Assembly (NCBI RefSeq): GCF_001747895.1
Contig: NZ_LNNB01000026.1
Coordinates: 25,100 to 89,099 of the forward strand
Length of the DNA stretch: 64,000 nt
DNA from: Staphylococcus equorum
Lineage (GTDB): Bacteria > Bacillota > Bacilli > Staphylococcales > Staphylococcaceae
Direction: 5' to 3'
Under the pieces are notes generated by a model. That model did no database searches and had not been told where the DNA came from. It was given only the letters and a program-made list of their open reading frames with translations. The position numbers and the translations under genes were made by a program. Shown piece by piece: positions 57,254 through 64,000 of the stretch (its first letter is position 1; each line of letters starts with the position of its first letter).

Positions 57254-58477
57254 TTAGCCTGAAATGAAACTTGTTATGGCATCGATTAAACTGTAGATGC
57301 CTAAGAAGGAAACGGTTAAGACAACGAGACCTCCGATAATATTGAGCCAAAGTGTATTTGTAAAGCGGCCCATTAAATTTTTCTTATTAATAATAATAAA
57401 GATAAGGATTGCAACAAGAGGTAAAATCATACCATTTAATGCTTGCGCAATAAGTAAGAATTGAAGCGGTTCAAAGCCAAGTGCTGAAGTGATAATTCCA
57501 ATAATGATAATCACAACAAAGACAAGTTTATACTTCTTACTTTGCATGCCGCCTTTCCAACCGAGTAGACTACTAATTGTTGCAGCGGCGCCCGTTGGAG
57601 AAGCAATGGCTGATGACAGACCTGCAGCGAATAAACCAATACTAATTGCTATAGGTGCAGCATCACCAAGTACAGGTTCTAATGGTCCTGCGAGTTGAAT
57701 GACACTTGTAACTTCTTCACCTTTAATTAAAGTGGCAGCTGAAATTAAGATTGCAGCTGAAATCACACCGCCGACAGTAATTGAAATAATCGTATCCCAA
57801 CGTGCAAATTTCAATTCCTTAACACCATTAAAACGTTCGTGCACGGCTGTTGAGTGAATGAAAAAGTTATATGGCACAACGGTTGTACCGATTAGAGCAA
57901 TAACAGTAAGAATAGAGCCATCTGGTATCGTTGGAATGAAAGCACCTTTTAAAATACCCATAACATCTGGTTTGATAGCAATCATGGTAGTGATAAATAT
58001 TGCGCCCATGATAACCATAAGTACAAGCATAACTTTTTCTAAAAATTTATAGTTACCAAATAATCCAATGAGCAATATAATAACGCCGATAACTGGAGCA
58101 ACCCAATTTTCAGGTAAATTAAGTAAGTAAGATGCACCAAGTGAGGTTCCAATCAAGTCACCACTAATATAGGCAGCACACCCAATGGTTACAGCAATGA
58201 GTGTGAACCACACGATGATCAGCTTACCGATTTTATTAGAGAATAAATCTTGAATCGCTTCTCCTAACCCTTCACGTGTAACGAGAGATAAACGGATAAT
58301 CATTTCTTGTAACACGATTGTGGCGATGATTGAAAAGGCAACAGCCCATAGTAAACTATAGCCGAACCCTGCGCCACCTTGAGTCATGGTTGTTACTGTA
58401 CCAGGGCCTATAAATGAAGCAGTGATAATCATCCCTGGGCCAAGTGATCGTAAAATCTTACCCGCGTTTTTAAACAT
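57254..58477 (-). CDS. Nramp-superfamily transporter lacking the metal-site residues
   Basis: A 407-residue membrane protein with about 11 helices and clear Nramp/SLC11 architecture. However, the canonical TM1 motif DPGN reads GPGT (residues 24-27), and the TM6 motif MPHN reads VPYN (201-204). The aspartate, asparagine and methionine that bind manganese or iron in MntH are therefore replaced. It belongs with distant Nramp homologues such as the YcsG/MCb-like group, whose substrates are uncertain. It lies 16 bases after the ureohydrolase gene, so they are co-transcribed. AGGAGTGG precedes the ATG. Confidence 0.8.
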   Translation of the reverse strand: MFKNAGKILRSLGPGMIITASFIGPGTVTTMTQGGAGFGYSLLWAVAFSIIATIVLQEMIIRLSLVTREGLGEAIQDLFSNKIGKLIIVWFTLIAVTIGCAAYISGDLIGTSLGASYLLNLPENWVAPVIGVIILLIGLFGNYKFLEKVMLVLMVIMGAIFITTMIAIKPDVMGILKGAFIPTIPDGSILTVIALIGTTVVPYNFFIHSTAVHERFNGVKELKFARWDTIISITVGGVISAAILISAATLIKGEEVTSVIQLAGPLEPVLGDAAPIAISIGLFAAGLSSAIASPTGAAATISSLLGWKGGMQSKKYKLVFVVIIIIGIITSALGFEPLQFLLIAQALNGMILPLVAILIFIIINKKNLMGRFTNTLWLNIIGGLVVLTVSFLGIYSLIDAITSFISG

Positions 58478-58493
58478 TTAACCACTCCTCAGA

Positions 58494-59438
58494 TTATTTT
58501 AATTTATTTAAATAAGCGACGTGGCCAGCAAGTACATATAATACTGCTGTAGAAACGAAATGGGCAGAATTCTGATTGGCATCTTTCATAGGATAAACTT
58601 CTACATAATCCATACCACATAGGCCGAGCGCACCAAATTCGTGGATCATCGTTAATAATTCATAGGACGTTAAACCATTGCCATCAACAGGTCCGCCTGG
58701 ATTATAAGCAAAATCTAAAACGTCACTACATATTGTTAAATACACGACATCTACATCGGCACTTGCTTGAGCGTAAATGTCACGGGCAAACTGTTTTATA
58801 TTATTTGATTCACGAATATCATTGATTGTTATCGTTACTGCACCAGCTTCTTCAGCGTAACGTCCTGTTGAAGGATGATTTCTTGGGCCGTGAATCCCTG
58901 TGTGAATAATACTTTCGTTACGTACACCCTCTGTTTCATAAAGTCTCATGAAAGGTGTATTACGGGCATAAGCTTCACCTTCATAATCTGGCATATTATC
59001 ATAATGTGCATCTAAATGAATGATACCTACTTTTTTACCAGTTTCTGTTAATGATTTAAGAATAGGATAAGTGACACCGTGTTCGCCGCCAAAGCCAACT
59101 AAGAATTTTTCACTTTCCCATAGTTTTTTAGTGAAATCTGTAATGTTGTCATAGCTTTCTTTATTGTCATGAGCGACAAATGGCACATCGCCGACATCTC
59201 CCATAGATAAGTGTTCACTAATATCAATGTGGTTTAATTCAGGTAGATATTGACTGTAACGTGCAGAGGACAGTCTAATTTGCTTTGGACCAAGTTCTAC
59301 GCCTGTATAATCTCCCCAAGTGCTTTCGCCTTCAAAAGGTACCCCATATACAATTACATCTGTATCTAAAGTATTTGATTGATTTAAATTTTTACTATTT
59401 AAAAAACATGGTGTATTACCATAAATGTTATTTTTCAT
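58494..59438 (-). CDS. Ureohydrolase (arginase/agmatinase/formimidoylglutamase family)
   Basis: A 314-residue binuclear-metal hydrolase. Metal ligands are visible as His120 in GGEHG and Asp143, His145, Asp147 in HLDAHYD. In the last metal motif the usual DxD reads Cys237-x-Asp239 (TICSDVLDFAYNPG), as I recall for several formimidoylglutamases. Substrates of the family are arginine, agmatine, guanidinobutyrate or formiminoglutamate; no hut or other pathway genes adjoin, so the substrate is open. GGGGAGGA precedes the ATG. First gene of a two-gene operon with the Nramp homologue. Confidence 0.82.
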   Translation of the reverse strand: MKNNIYGNTPCFLNSKNLNQSNTLDTDVIVYGVPFEGESTWGDYTGVELGPKQIRLSSARYSQYLPELNHIDISEHLSMGDVGDVPFVAHDNKESYDNITDFTKKLWESEKFLVGFGGEHGVTYPILKSLTETGKKVGIIHLDAHYDNMPDYEGEAYARNTPFMRLYETEGVRNESIIHTGIHGPRNHPSTGRYAEEAGAVTITINDIRESNNIKQFARDIYAQASADVDVVYLTICSDVLDFAYNPGGPVDGNGLTSYELLTMIHEFGALGLCGMDYVEVYPMKDANQNSAHFVSTAVLYVLAGHVAYLNKLK

Positions 59439-59712
59439 AATTTATATCCTCCCCTTTATTGTAAATAATTATATAGAGTATTTTTTTATATTTCAAATAA
59501 ATCAGAAAATTCACTGATTTAATAATTGAAAATATATATGAATGAGAGGATTATTTATAAATTTTTATTAGATTATGAAGACGAGAGGGTGGATAAAAGG
59601 GGGAGGAAGGATTTTTTTGAAAGCCGTATAGATAAATATAATAAAAAGCCACACCAATGAAGGTGTAGCTTTTGAAAAGACAATGTTTATCACATTGATA
59701 TATTATGAAAAT
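59439..59712. other. Intergenic region between ureohydrolase and gdhA
   Basis: AT-rich. It holds an inverted repeat AAATCA ... TGATTT around 59499-59520, which includes AAATTCACTGA, and the gdhA terminator at its right end. No gene was seen. Confidence 0.5.
59644..59674 (-). terminator. Terminator after gdhA
   Basis: AAAAGC and ACACC pair with GGTGT and GCTTTT around a six-base loop; the A-run on the plus strand gives the U tail on the minus strand. Confidence 0.85.
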
Positions 59713-60957
59713 TTATGCCCAACCACGGAAACGTGTAGCTTCAGCTGTACGTTTGATACCTACAACATAGGCAGCTAAACGCATATCCAATTTTCTACTT
59801 TCAGCTAAATCATAGATTTTATTGAATGCTTCTACCATTTTTTCACGGAGTAGACTATTTATTTCTTCTTCAGACCAATAATAACCTTGATTATTTTGTA
59901 CCCACTCGAAGTAAGAAACAGTTACACCACCAGCACTCGCAAGCACATCAGGTATAAGTAAGACACCGCGTTCTGTTAATATGCGTGTCGCTTCTTTTGT
60001 CGTAGGACCGTTCGCTGCTTCTGCAACGATGCTGGCTTTAATGTCGTGTGCGTTGTCTTCAGTAATTTGATTTGATAATGCAGCTGGAATAAGAATATCA
60101 CAGTCGACTTCAAATAATTCTTTATTTGGGATAACGTCCTCAAATAAGTGCGTAACACGGCCATGTTTTTCTTTAAGCTCTACAAGTTTGTCAACATCTA
60201 AACCATCTGGATCGTGTAAAGCACCATAACTTTCAGAAATAGCTACAATTTTTGCACCCATGTCATGTAGAATTTTGGCTATGAAACTACCCGCATTACC
60301 AAAACCTTGAATCGCAACACGAGACCCCTTGATATCAATGTTTCTACGTTTTGTCGCTTCTTCAATAGTAATCACAGCACCAAGCGCAGTGGCACGATTA
60401 CGACCTTCTGAACCACCTAAAGAGAGTGGTTTACCAGTGATGAATGCAAAAGCGTTAGAGCGATTGATTTTACTATACTCATCCATCATCCAAGACATGA
60501 TTTGTGGATTTGTATAAACATCTGGTGCTGGGATATCACTCGCAGGACCTACGAATTGTGATATAGCTCTAACAAAACCACGAGATAGGCTTTCAAGCTC
60601 TTGATTACTCATTTGACGTGGGTCACAGATGACGCCGCCTTTACCGCCACCAAATGGTAAGTTCGTAATACCACATTTCATCGTCATCCACATTGCAAGT
60701 GCCTTAACTTCTTCTTTATTTACATCAGGATGGAAACGTACGCCACCTTTGGTAGGACCAACAGAATGATTATGTTGCGCACGGTAACCGGTAAAAGTTT
60801 TAACAGTGCCATCATCCATGCGGACGGGTATACGGACTTCCAGTATTCTTAAAGGTTCTTTGATTAAATCATACATGCCATCGTCAAAGCCTAATTTATG
60901 TAATGCTTCTTTTGTAATTTCTTGGGTAGATTTCACTAAGTCGTTATGTTCTGTCAT
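59713..60957 (-). CDS. gluD: NAD-specific glutamate dehydrogenase
   Basis: A 414-residue glutamate dehydrogenase interconverting glutamate and 2-oxoglutarate plus ammonia. [12 protein letters not shown] and [14 protein letters not shown] hold the substrate and catalytic lysines, PAPDVYTN is conserved, and [10 protein letters not shown] is the dinucleotide motif. The catabolic, RocG/GudB-like type is favoured. AGGGGAA precedes the ATG. Transcribed alone, divergent from the permease gene, next to amino-acid catabolic genes. Confidence 0.93.
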   Translation of the reverse strand: MTEHNDLVKSTQEITKEALHKLGFDDGMYDLIKEPLRILEVRIPVRMDDGTVKTFTGYRAQHNHSVGPTKGGVRFHPDVNKEEVKALAMWMTMKCGITNLPFGGGKGGVICDPRQMSNQELESLSRGFVRAISQFVGPASDIPAPDVYTNPQIMSWMMDEYSKINRSNAFAFITGKPLSLGGSEGRNRATALGAVITIEEATKRRNIDIKGSRVAIQGFGNAGSFIAKILHDMGAKIVAISESYGALHDPDGLDVDKLVELKEKHGRVTHLFEDVIPNKELFEVDCDILIPAALSNQITEDNAHDIKASIVAEAANGPTTKEATRILTERGVLLIPDVLASAGGVTVSYFEWVQNNQGYYWSEEEINSLLREKMVEAFNKIYDLAESRKLDMRLAAYVVGIKRTAEATRFRGWA

Positions 60958-61162
60958 TATATTTTCCCCTCTATCTATTACTTATAATATTTATACTTAC
61001 TTATCTATAAATGTTATAGACTTTACGACTGAAAATCAATACTAGAGATTGAATTTTTACAAAAGTTTGAAAATTCAGTGAATAATTAGGTGAAATTCTT
61101 TTGAAAACTAAAGAATAATTAAAGACGATGTATGAAAGTGCAGTGAATTGAGAAAAAATTCA

Positions 61163-61191
61163 TTGACTAAATTTTCAGAAATTAATAGAAT
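61163..61191 (+). promoter_or_regulatory. Promoter of the S-methylmethionine operon
   Basis: TTGACT (61163-61168) and TAGAAT (61186-61191) with a 17-base spacer, 50 bases before the permease start. No SAM riboswitch or T-box was recognised. Confidence 0.65.
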
Positions 61192-61240
61192 GAATAATTA
61201 TATTTAAAATGAGTAGAACTTGAAGATAAGGAGAACATTA

Positions 61241-62578
61241 ATGGAACAACCATCATTTAAACGTGCAATGAAACAACGTCATCTTATGTTACTTAGCTTT
61301 GGTGGTGTTATTGGAACAGGATTATTTTTAAGTTCTGGATATACTTTGCAACAAGCAGGTCCATTTGGAACAGTACTATCTTATTTAATTGGTTCAATTT
61401 TAGTTTATCTCGTTATGTTATGTCTAGGACAATTAGCAATTAAACATCCTGTTACAGGTGGATTTCATACATATGCAAGTCTTTACATTCATCCATCTGT
61501 TGGATATATCGTAGCATGGTTTTATTGGTTAACTTGGACCGTAGCATTAGGTTCTGAATTTACAGCAGTGGGTATTTTGATGCAGAAATGGATGCCTGAA
61601 ACTCCGGTTTATATTTTTGCTACGATTGCAATTATATTAATTTTATTATTTAACATTATATCGACACGTTTTTATGCAGAAGTTGAATTTTATTTTTCTT
61701 TAGTGAAAGTTATTGCGATTATCGTATTTATTATTTTAGGTCTTTTGGTAATTATCGGATTTATTCACTACGATGGTTATGAAGGTTTAAACACAATTGC
61801 ACACAGATATACAAATCCTACTTTTCCTAATGGTATTGGTTCTGTGTTTTTGACAATGCTAGCTGTGAATTATGCATTTAGTGGCACTGAATTAATCGGC
61901 ATTGCTGCTGGTGAAACAGAGCATCCTGAAAAAGTAATACCAAAAGCGATTAGAGCAACGTTATGGCGTCTTATTGTTTTTTTTATAGGTACAATGGTTA
62001 TTATTTCTATTTTAATACCGAGCTATCAAGGGAAGTCATTAGAAAGTCCATTTGTTGTTATTTTTCAGAAAATGGGAATCCCTTATGCCGGTGATATTAT
62101 GAATTTAGTGATTATAACAGCTTTGTTATCTGCAGCTAATTCAGGATTATATGCTGCGAGCAGAATGATTTGGAGTTTATCGAATGAAGGTGTATTTCCT
62201 AAATGGTTTGGAAAGCTAAATAAACATCATATGCCAGTGAATGCAACATTATTTAGCATGATTGGTGGCTTATTGGCTTTACTTTCTAGCGTGTATGTAG
62301 CAGATTCATTATATGTAATTCTAGTTTCAATTGCTGGTTTAGCAGTTGTTATCGTGTGGATGAGTATCTGTATTGCATATTTTAATGCTAAAAAAATTGA
62401 CCAAAGCTTAAAAGTACATCAATCGATTCCAATTATTGGATTTATATTATGCTTAGTTTCTTGTGTTGGAATGCTTTTTGATTCTAATCAAGCACCTGCA
62501 CTTTATTTCGGGCTACCATTTGCAGCGATTGCGTTAATTTATTACTTTATTAAATTTAATAAGAAAAGAGGAGTATAG
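61241..62578 (+). CDS. mmuP: S-methylmethionine permease (APC family)
   Basis: A 445-residue amino-acid permease with 12 predicted membrane helices. FKRAMKQRHLMLLSFGGVIGTGLF is the usual start of the APC family (split by one hydrophilic turn), and VNYAFSGTELIGIAAGETEHPEK is its TM6-7 signature. The directly following homocysteine methyltransferase gene, sharing the stop/start boundary, indicates S-methylmethionine as substrate. ATG at 61241 is chosen because AAGGAGAA lies upstream; a TTG at 61220 is discarded. Confidence 0.85.
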   Translation: MEQPSFKRAMKQRHLMLLSFGGVIGTGLFLSSGYTLQQAGPFGTVLSYLIGSILVYLVMLCLGQLAIKHPVTGGFHTYASLYIHPSVGYIVAWFYWLTWTVALGSEFTAVGILMQKWMPETPVYIFATIAIILILLFNIISTRFYAEVEFYFSLVKVIAIIVFIILGLLVIIGFIHYDGYEGLNTIAHRYTNPTFPNGIGSVFLTMLAVNYAFSGTELIGIAAGETEHPEKVIPKAIRATLWRLIVFFIGTMVIISILIPSYQGKSLESPFVVIFQKMGIPYAGDIMNLVIITALLSAANSGLYAASRMIWSLSNEGVFPKWFGKLNKHHMPVNATLFSMIGGLLALLSSVYVADSLYVILVSIAGLAVVIVWMSICIAYFNAKKIDQSLKVHQSIPIIGFILCLVSCVGMLFDSNQAPALYFGLPFAAIALIYYFIKFNKKRGV

Positions 62579-63481
62579 ATGAGACTGTTAGAAAAAGTAA
62601 AAACACAATCTCCAATTGTGTTAGATGGCGGACTAGCAACTACATTAGAACAAGCTGGTTGTAATTTGAATTCTTCGTTATGGTCTAGTGAAGTACTTAG
62701 ACATCAACCAACTAAAATAAAGCAAGCACATCAAGATTTTACACATGCGGGTGCCGACATTATTTTAACAAGTACATATCAAGCAAGTTACCAAACATTT
62801 AAAGATATAGGGATGCAGGATGAGGAAATTGATGGCCTTTTTACAGTAGCGGTAGAGCAAGTTATGGATGCAACAAATAATAATCAAGTGGTTGTAGGTA
62901 GTTTAGGTCCATATGGTGCATATTTAAGCGATGGCTCTGAATATACAGGGGATTATAAAATAAGCCAAGAAGCTTATTTTAAATTTCATGAACAACGTAT
63001 AAATGCTTTAATTTCAAGAGGAATAAATGATTTTGTGTTTGAAACTGTTCCAAATTTTGAAGAAATTCAAGCAATCGTAGAAAATATTATACCGAGTTAC
63101 ACAGGGGAGCAAACATTTTGGCTCTCAGTAACAGTCGATGATACAGGAAATTTATCAGATGGAACAGAATTCGAGCAGCTGATTGATTATATAAAAGATA
63201 AGCAATCTATTATTCCTATTTTTGGTATTAATTGTTCTTCGGTTAAAGGAATCAATCGATCATTGGACAAAGGATTAGCTAGTTTGAGTCAGACCATTGC
63301 GCTGTATCCTAATGGAGGTTCTCATTATAATGCGGATAGCAAAAAATGGGAAAATGATGCTAACAGTGATGAAATTATTGAACAACTTCCGAAGTGGTTA
63401 GTGGAAGGTGTTCAAATTATAGGGGGCTGTTGTCAAACAACACCAGAGGACATTAAAAAGATTAAATATAGTATGAGTTAA
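62579..63481 (+). CDS. mmuM: Homocysteine S-methyltransferase
   Basis: A 300-residue zinc methyltransferase that uses S-methylmethionine to methylate homocysteine to methionine. Zinc ligands Cys219 (GINCSS) and Cys284-Cys285 (GGCCQTTP) are present, as is the N-terminal DGGLATTLE. AGAGGAG lies at the end of the permease gene, whose stop abuts this ATG. A terminator follows. Confidence 0.93.
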   Translation: MRLLEKVKTQSPIVLDGGLATTLEQAGCNLNSSLWSSEVLRHQPTKIKQAHQDFTHAGADIILTSTYQASYQTFKDIGMQDEEIDGLFTVAVEQVMDATNNNQVVVGSLGPYGAYLSDGSEYTGDYKISQEAYFKFHEQRINALISRGINDFVFETVPNFEEIQAIVENIIPSYTGEQTFWLSVTVDDTGNLSDGTEFEQLIDYIKDKQSIIPIFGINCSSVKGINRSLDKGLASLSQTIALYPNGGSHYNADSKKWENDANSDEIIEQLPKWLVEGVQIIGGCCQTTPEDIKKIKYSMS

Positions 63482-63506
63482 CCAAAAATGAAGTTTCAAA
63501 ATAAGA

Positions 63507-63549
63507 AAAGGAGAAGTGCTTGGGTTAACAAGCATTTCTCCTTTATTTT
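63507..63549. terminator. Bidirectional terminator
   Basis: AAAGGAGAAGTGCTTG (63507-63522) pairs with CAAGCATTTCTCCTTT (63529-63544) with one mismatch; A/T runs lie on both sides between convergent genes. Confidence 0.92.
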
Positions 63550-63572
63550 CTATTATTAATTAATATTTTGAG

Positions 63573-64000
63573 TTAAACATTCTTTTTCTTTTTTCTAAAG
63601 ACTAATAATGAACCTATAATAATTAATAAACTTGCAAAAATTGTTGTGTTTTTTTCTTTTTCACCTGTGTCTGGTAACGCTGAAATTTCTTTTTTATTGG
63701 ATGATTTGTCTTTAGATAAATTTGAATATTCATTATCCGAAGTTAATTCACTTATTTTTGAATTATTTACAGTTTCTACAGTATTAAAGTTGTATTCAGA
63801 ATTAATCAAAGTCCTTGGTTGTATTGTAAAAGGAGAGGCAAGATTAATGTTTGTTTTGTCTCCTTTATTTAAAGCTAGGTTTGGATAAAAAATCATATCA
63901 CGGGTTGGCTCAGGGTCTGGTGTTGGTTCAGGATCTGGTGTTGGCTCAGGGTCTGGCGTTGGTTCAGGATCCGGCGTTGGCTCAGGATCCGGTGTTGGTT
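63573..64000 (-). CDS. LPXTG-anchored surface protein, C-terminal part (partial)
   Basis: The minus-strand frame is open from the window edge to its stop at 63573. It encodes a repetitive Pro-Thr-Pro-Asp-Pro-Glu stalk, about 70 residues of unassigned Asn/Ser-rich sequence, then the sortase signal: LPDTG, a hydrophobic span (TIFASLLIIIGSLLVF) and the positive tail RKKKKNV. The product is exported and attached to peptidoglycan by sortase A. The N-terminal ligand-binding region and start lie outside the window, so the adhesin type cannot be named. Confidence 0.9.
   Translation of the reverse strand, partial: PTPDPEPTPDPEPTPDPEPTPDPEPTPDPEPTRDMIFYPNLALNKGDKTNINLASPFTIQPRTLINSEYNFNTVETVNNSKISELTSDNEYSNLSKDKSSNKKEISALPDTGEKEKNTTIFASLLIIIGSLLVFRKKKKNV
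63903..64000 (-). repeat. 18-base coding repeats (PTPDPE)n
   Basis: At least five tandem 18-base units encode the hexapeptide Pro-Thr-Pro-Asp-Pro-Glu. Third-position changes (GGT/GGA, GTC/ATC on the plus strand) show that the units are not all identical. The tract continues beyond the window and forms a wall-spanning stalk. Confidence 0.9.

Noticed and set aside
63903..64000. Possible CRISPR or satellite from the 18-base tandem units
   Set aside because: The units are contiguous, in frame, and encode PTPDPE in a wall-anchored protein.

Overview
The window reads as low-GC Firmicutes chromosome and almost certainly Staphylococcus. The rplA-rplJ-rplL-rsmC-rpoB-rpoC-L7Ae-rpsL-rpsG-fusA-tuf order, the near-identity of these proteins to remembered S. 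aureus sequences, a TTG start for rpoB, an IsaB-like secreted antigen and an LPDTG-anchored wall protein all point there. The accessory content (a TRAP transporter with glucuronate catabolism, a ketone-body operon, a chromosomal class A beta-lactamase, many poly(glycerol phosphate)-type transferases) suggests a coagulase-negative species of the saprophyticus/xylosus/equorum kind. The species call is inference.

Layout. 1-14.9 kb: ribosomal protein, RNA polymerase and elongation factor core, with the L10 leader, several leader hairpins and strong promoters. 14.9-20.6 kb: a three-gene cassette (GT2 glycosyltransferase, GT2 plus glycerophosphotransferase fusion, XcbB/CpsF-like alpha/beta-hydrolase) inserted between tuf and an M20 amidohydrolase/kbl pair and bracketed by degenerate direct repeats. 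20.6-24.3 kb: amidohydrolase, kbl, a small P-loop kinase and a membrane protein. 24.7-39.4 kb: a second wall-polymer region with three more large glycerophosphotransferase proteins, a sugar-nucleotide epimerase and an IcaC-like acyltransferase. Two acetyltransferases, a ketone-body operon (scoA-scoB-bdhA), a small membrane protein and an ornithine-cyclodeaminase homologue lie among them. 39.7-43.8 kb: SGNH esterase, YdhR-like monooxygenase, IsaB-like protein, class A beta-lactamase and a LysR regulator. 43.8-44.6 kb: a non-coding stretch with strong inverted repeats.

44.6-53.4 kb is a complete glucuronate module. A LacI-type repressor is divergent from kdgA-kdgK-dctP-dctQ-dctM-uxaC-uxuA-uxuB, with a perfect 18-bp palindrome placed between the -35 and -10 of the operon promoter. 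A TRAP transporter would import the uronate. UxaC, UxuB and UxuA would convert glucuronate to 2-keto-3-deoxygluconate, and KdgK and KdgA would yield pyruvate and glyceraldehyde-3-phosphate.

53.7-64 kb: an ABC exporter, a lone ribulokinase, a ureohydrolase with a non-canonical Nramp homologue, glutamate dehydrogenase, an S-methylmethionine permease/homocysteine methyltransferase pair, and the C-terminal end of a wall-anchored protein with a Pro-Thr-Pro-Asp-Pro-Glu repeat stalk that runs off the window. No tRNA, rRNA, CRISPR array, IS element or phage gene was recognised.
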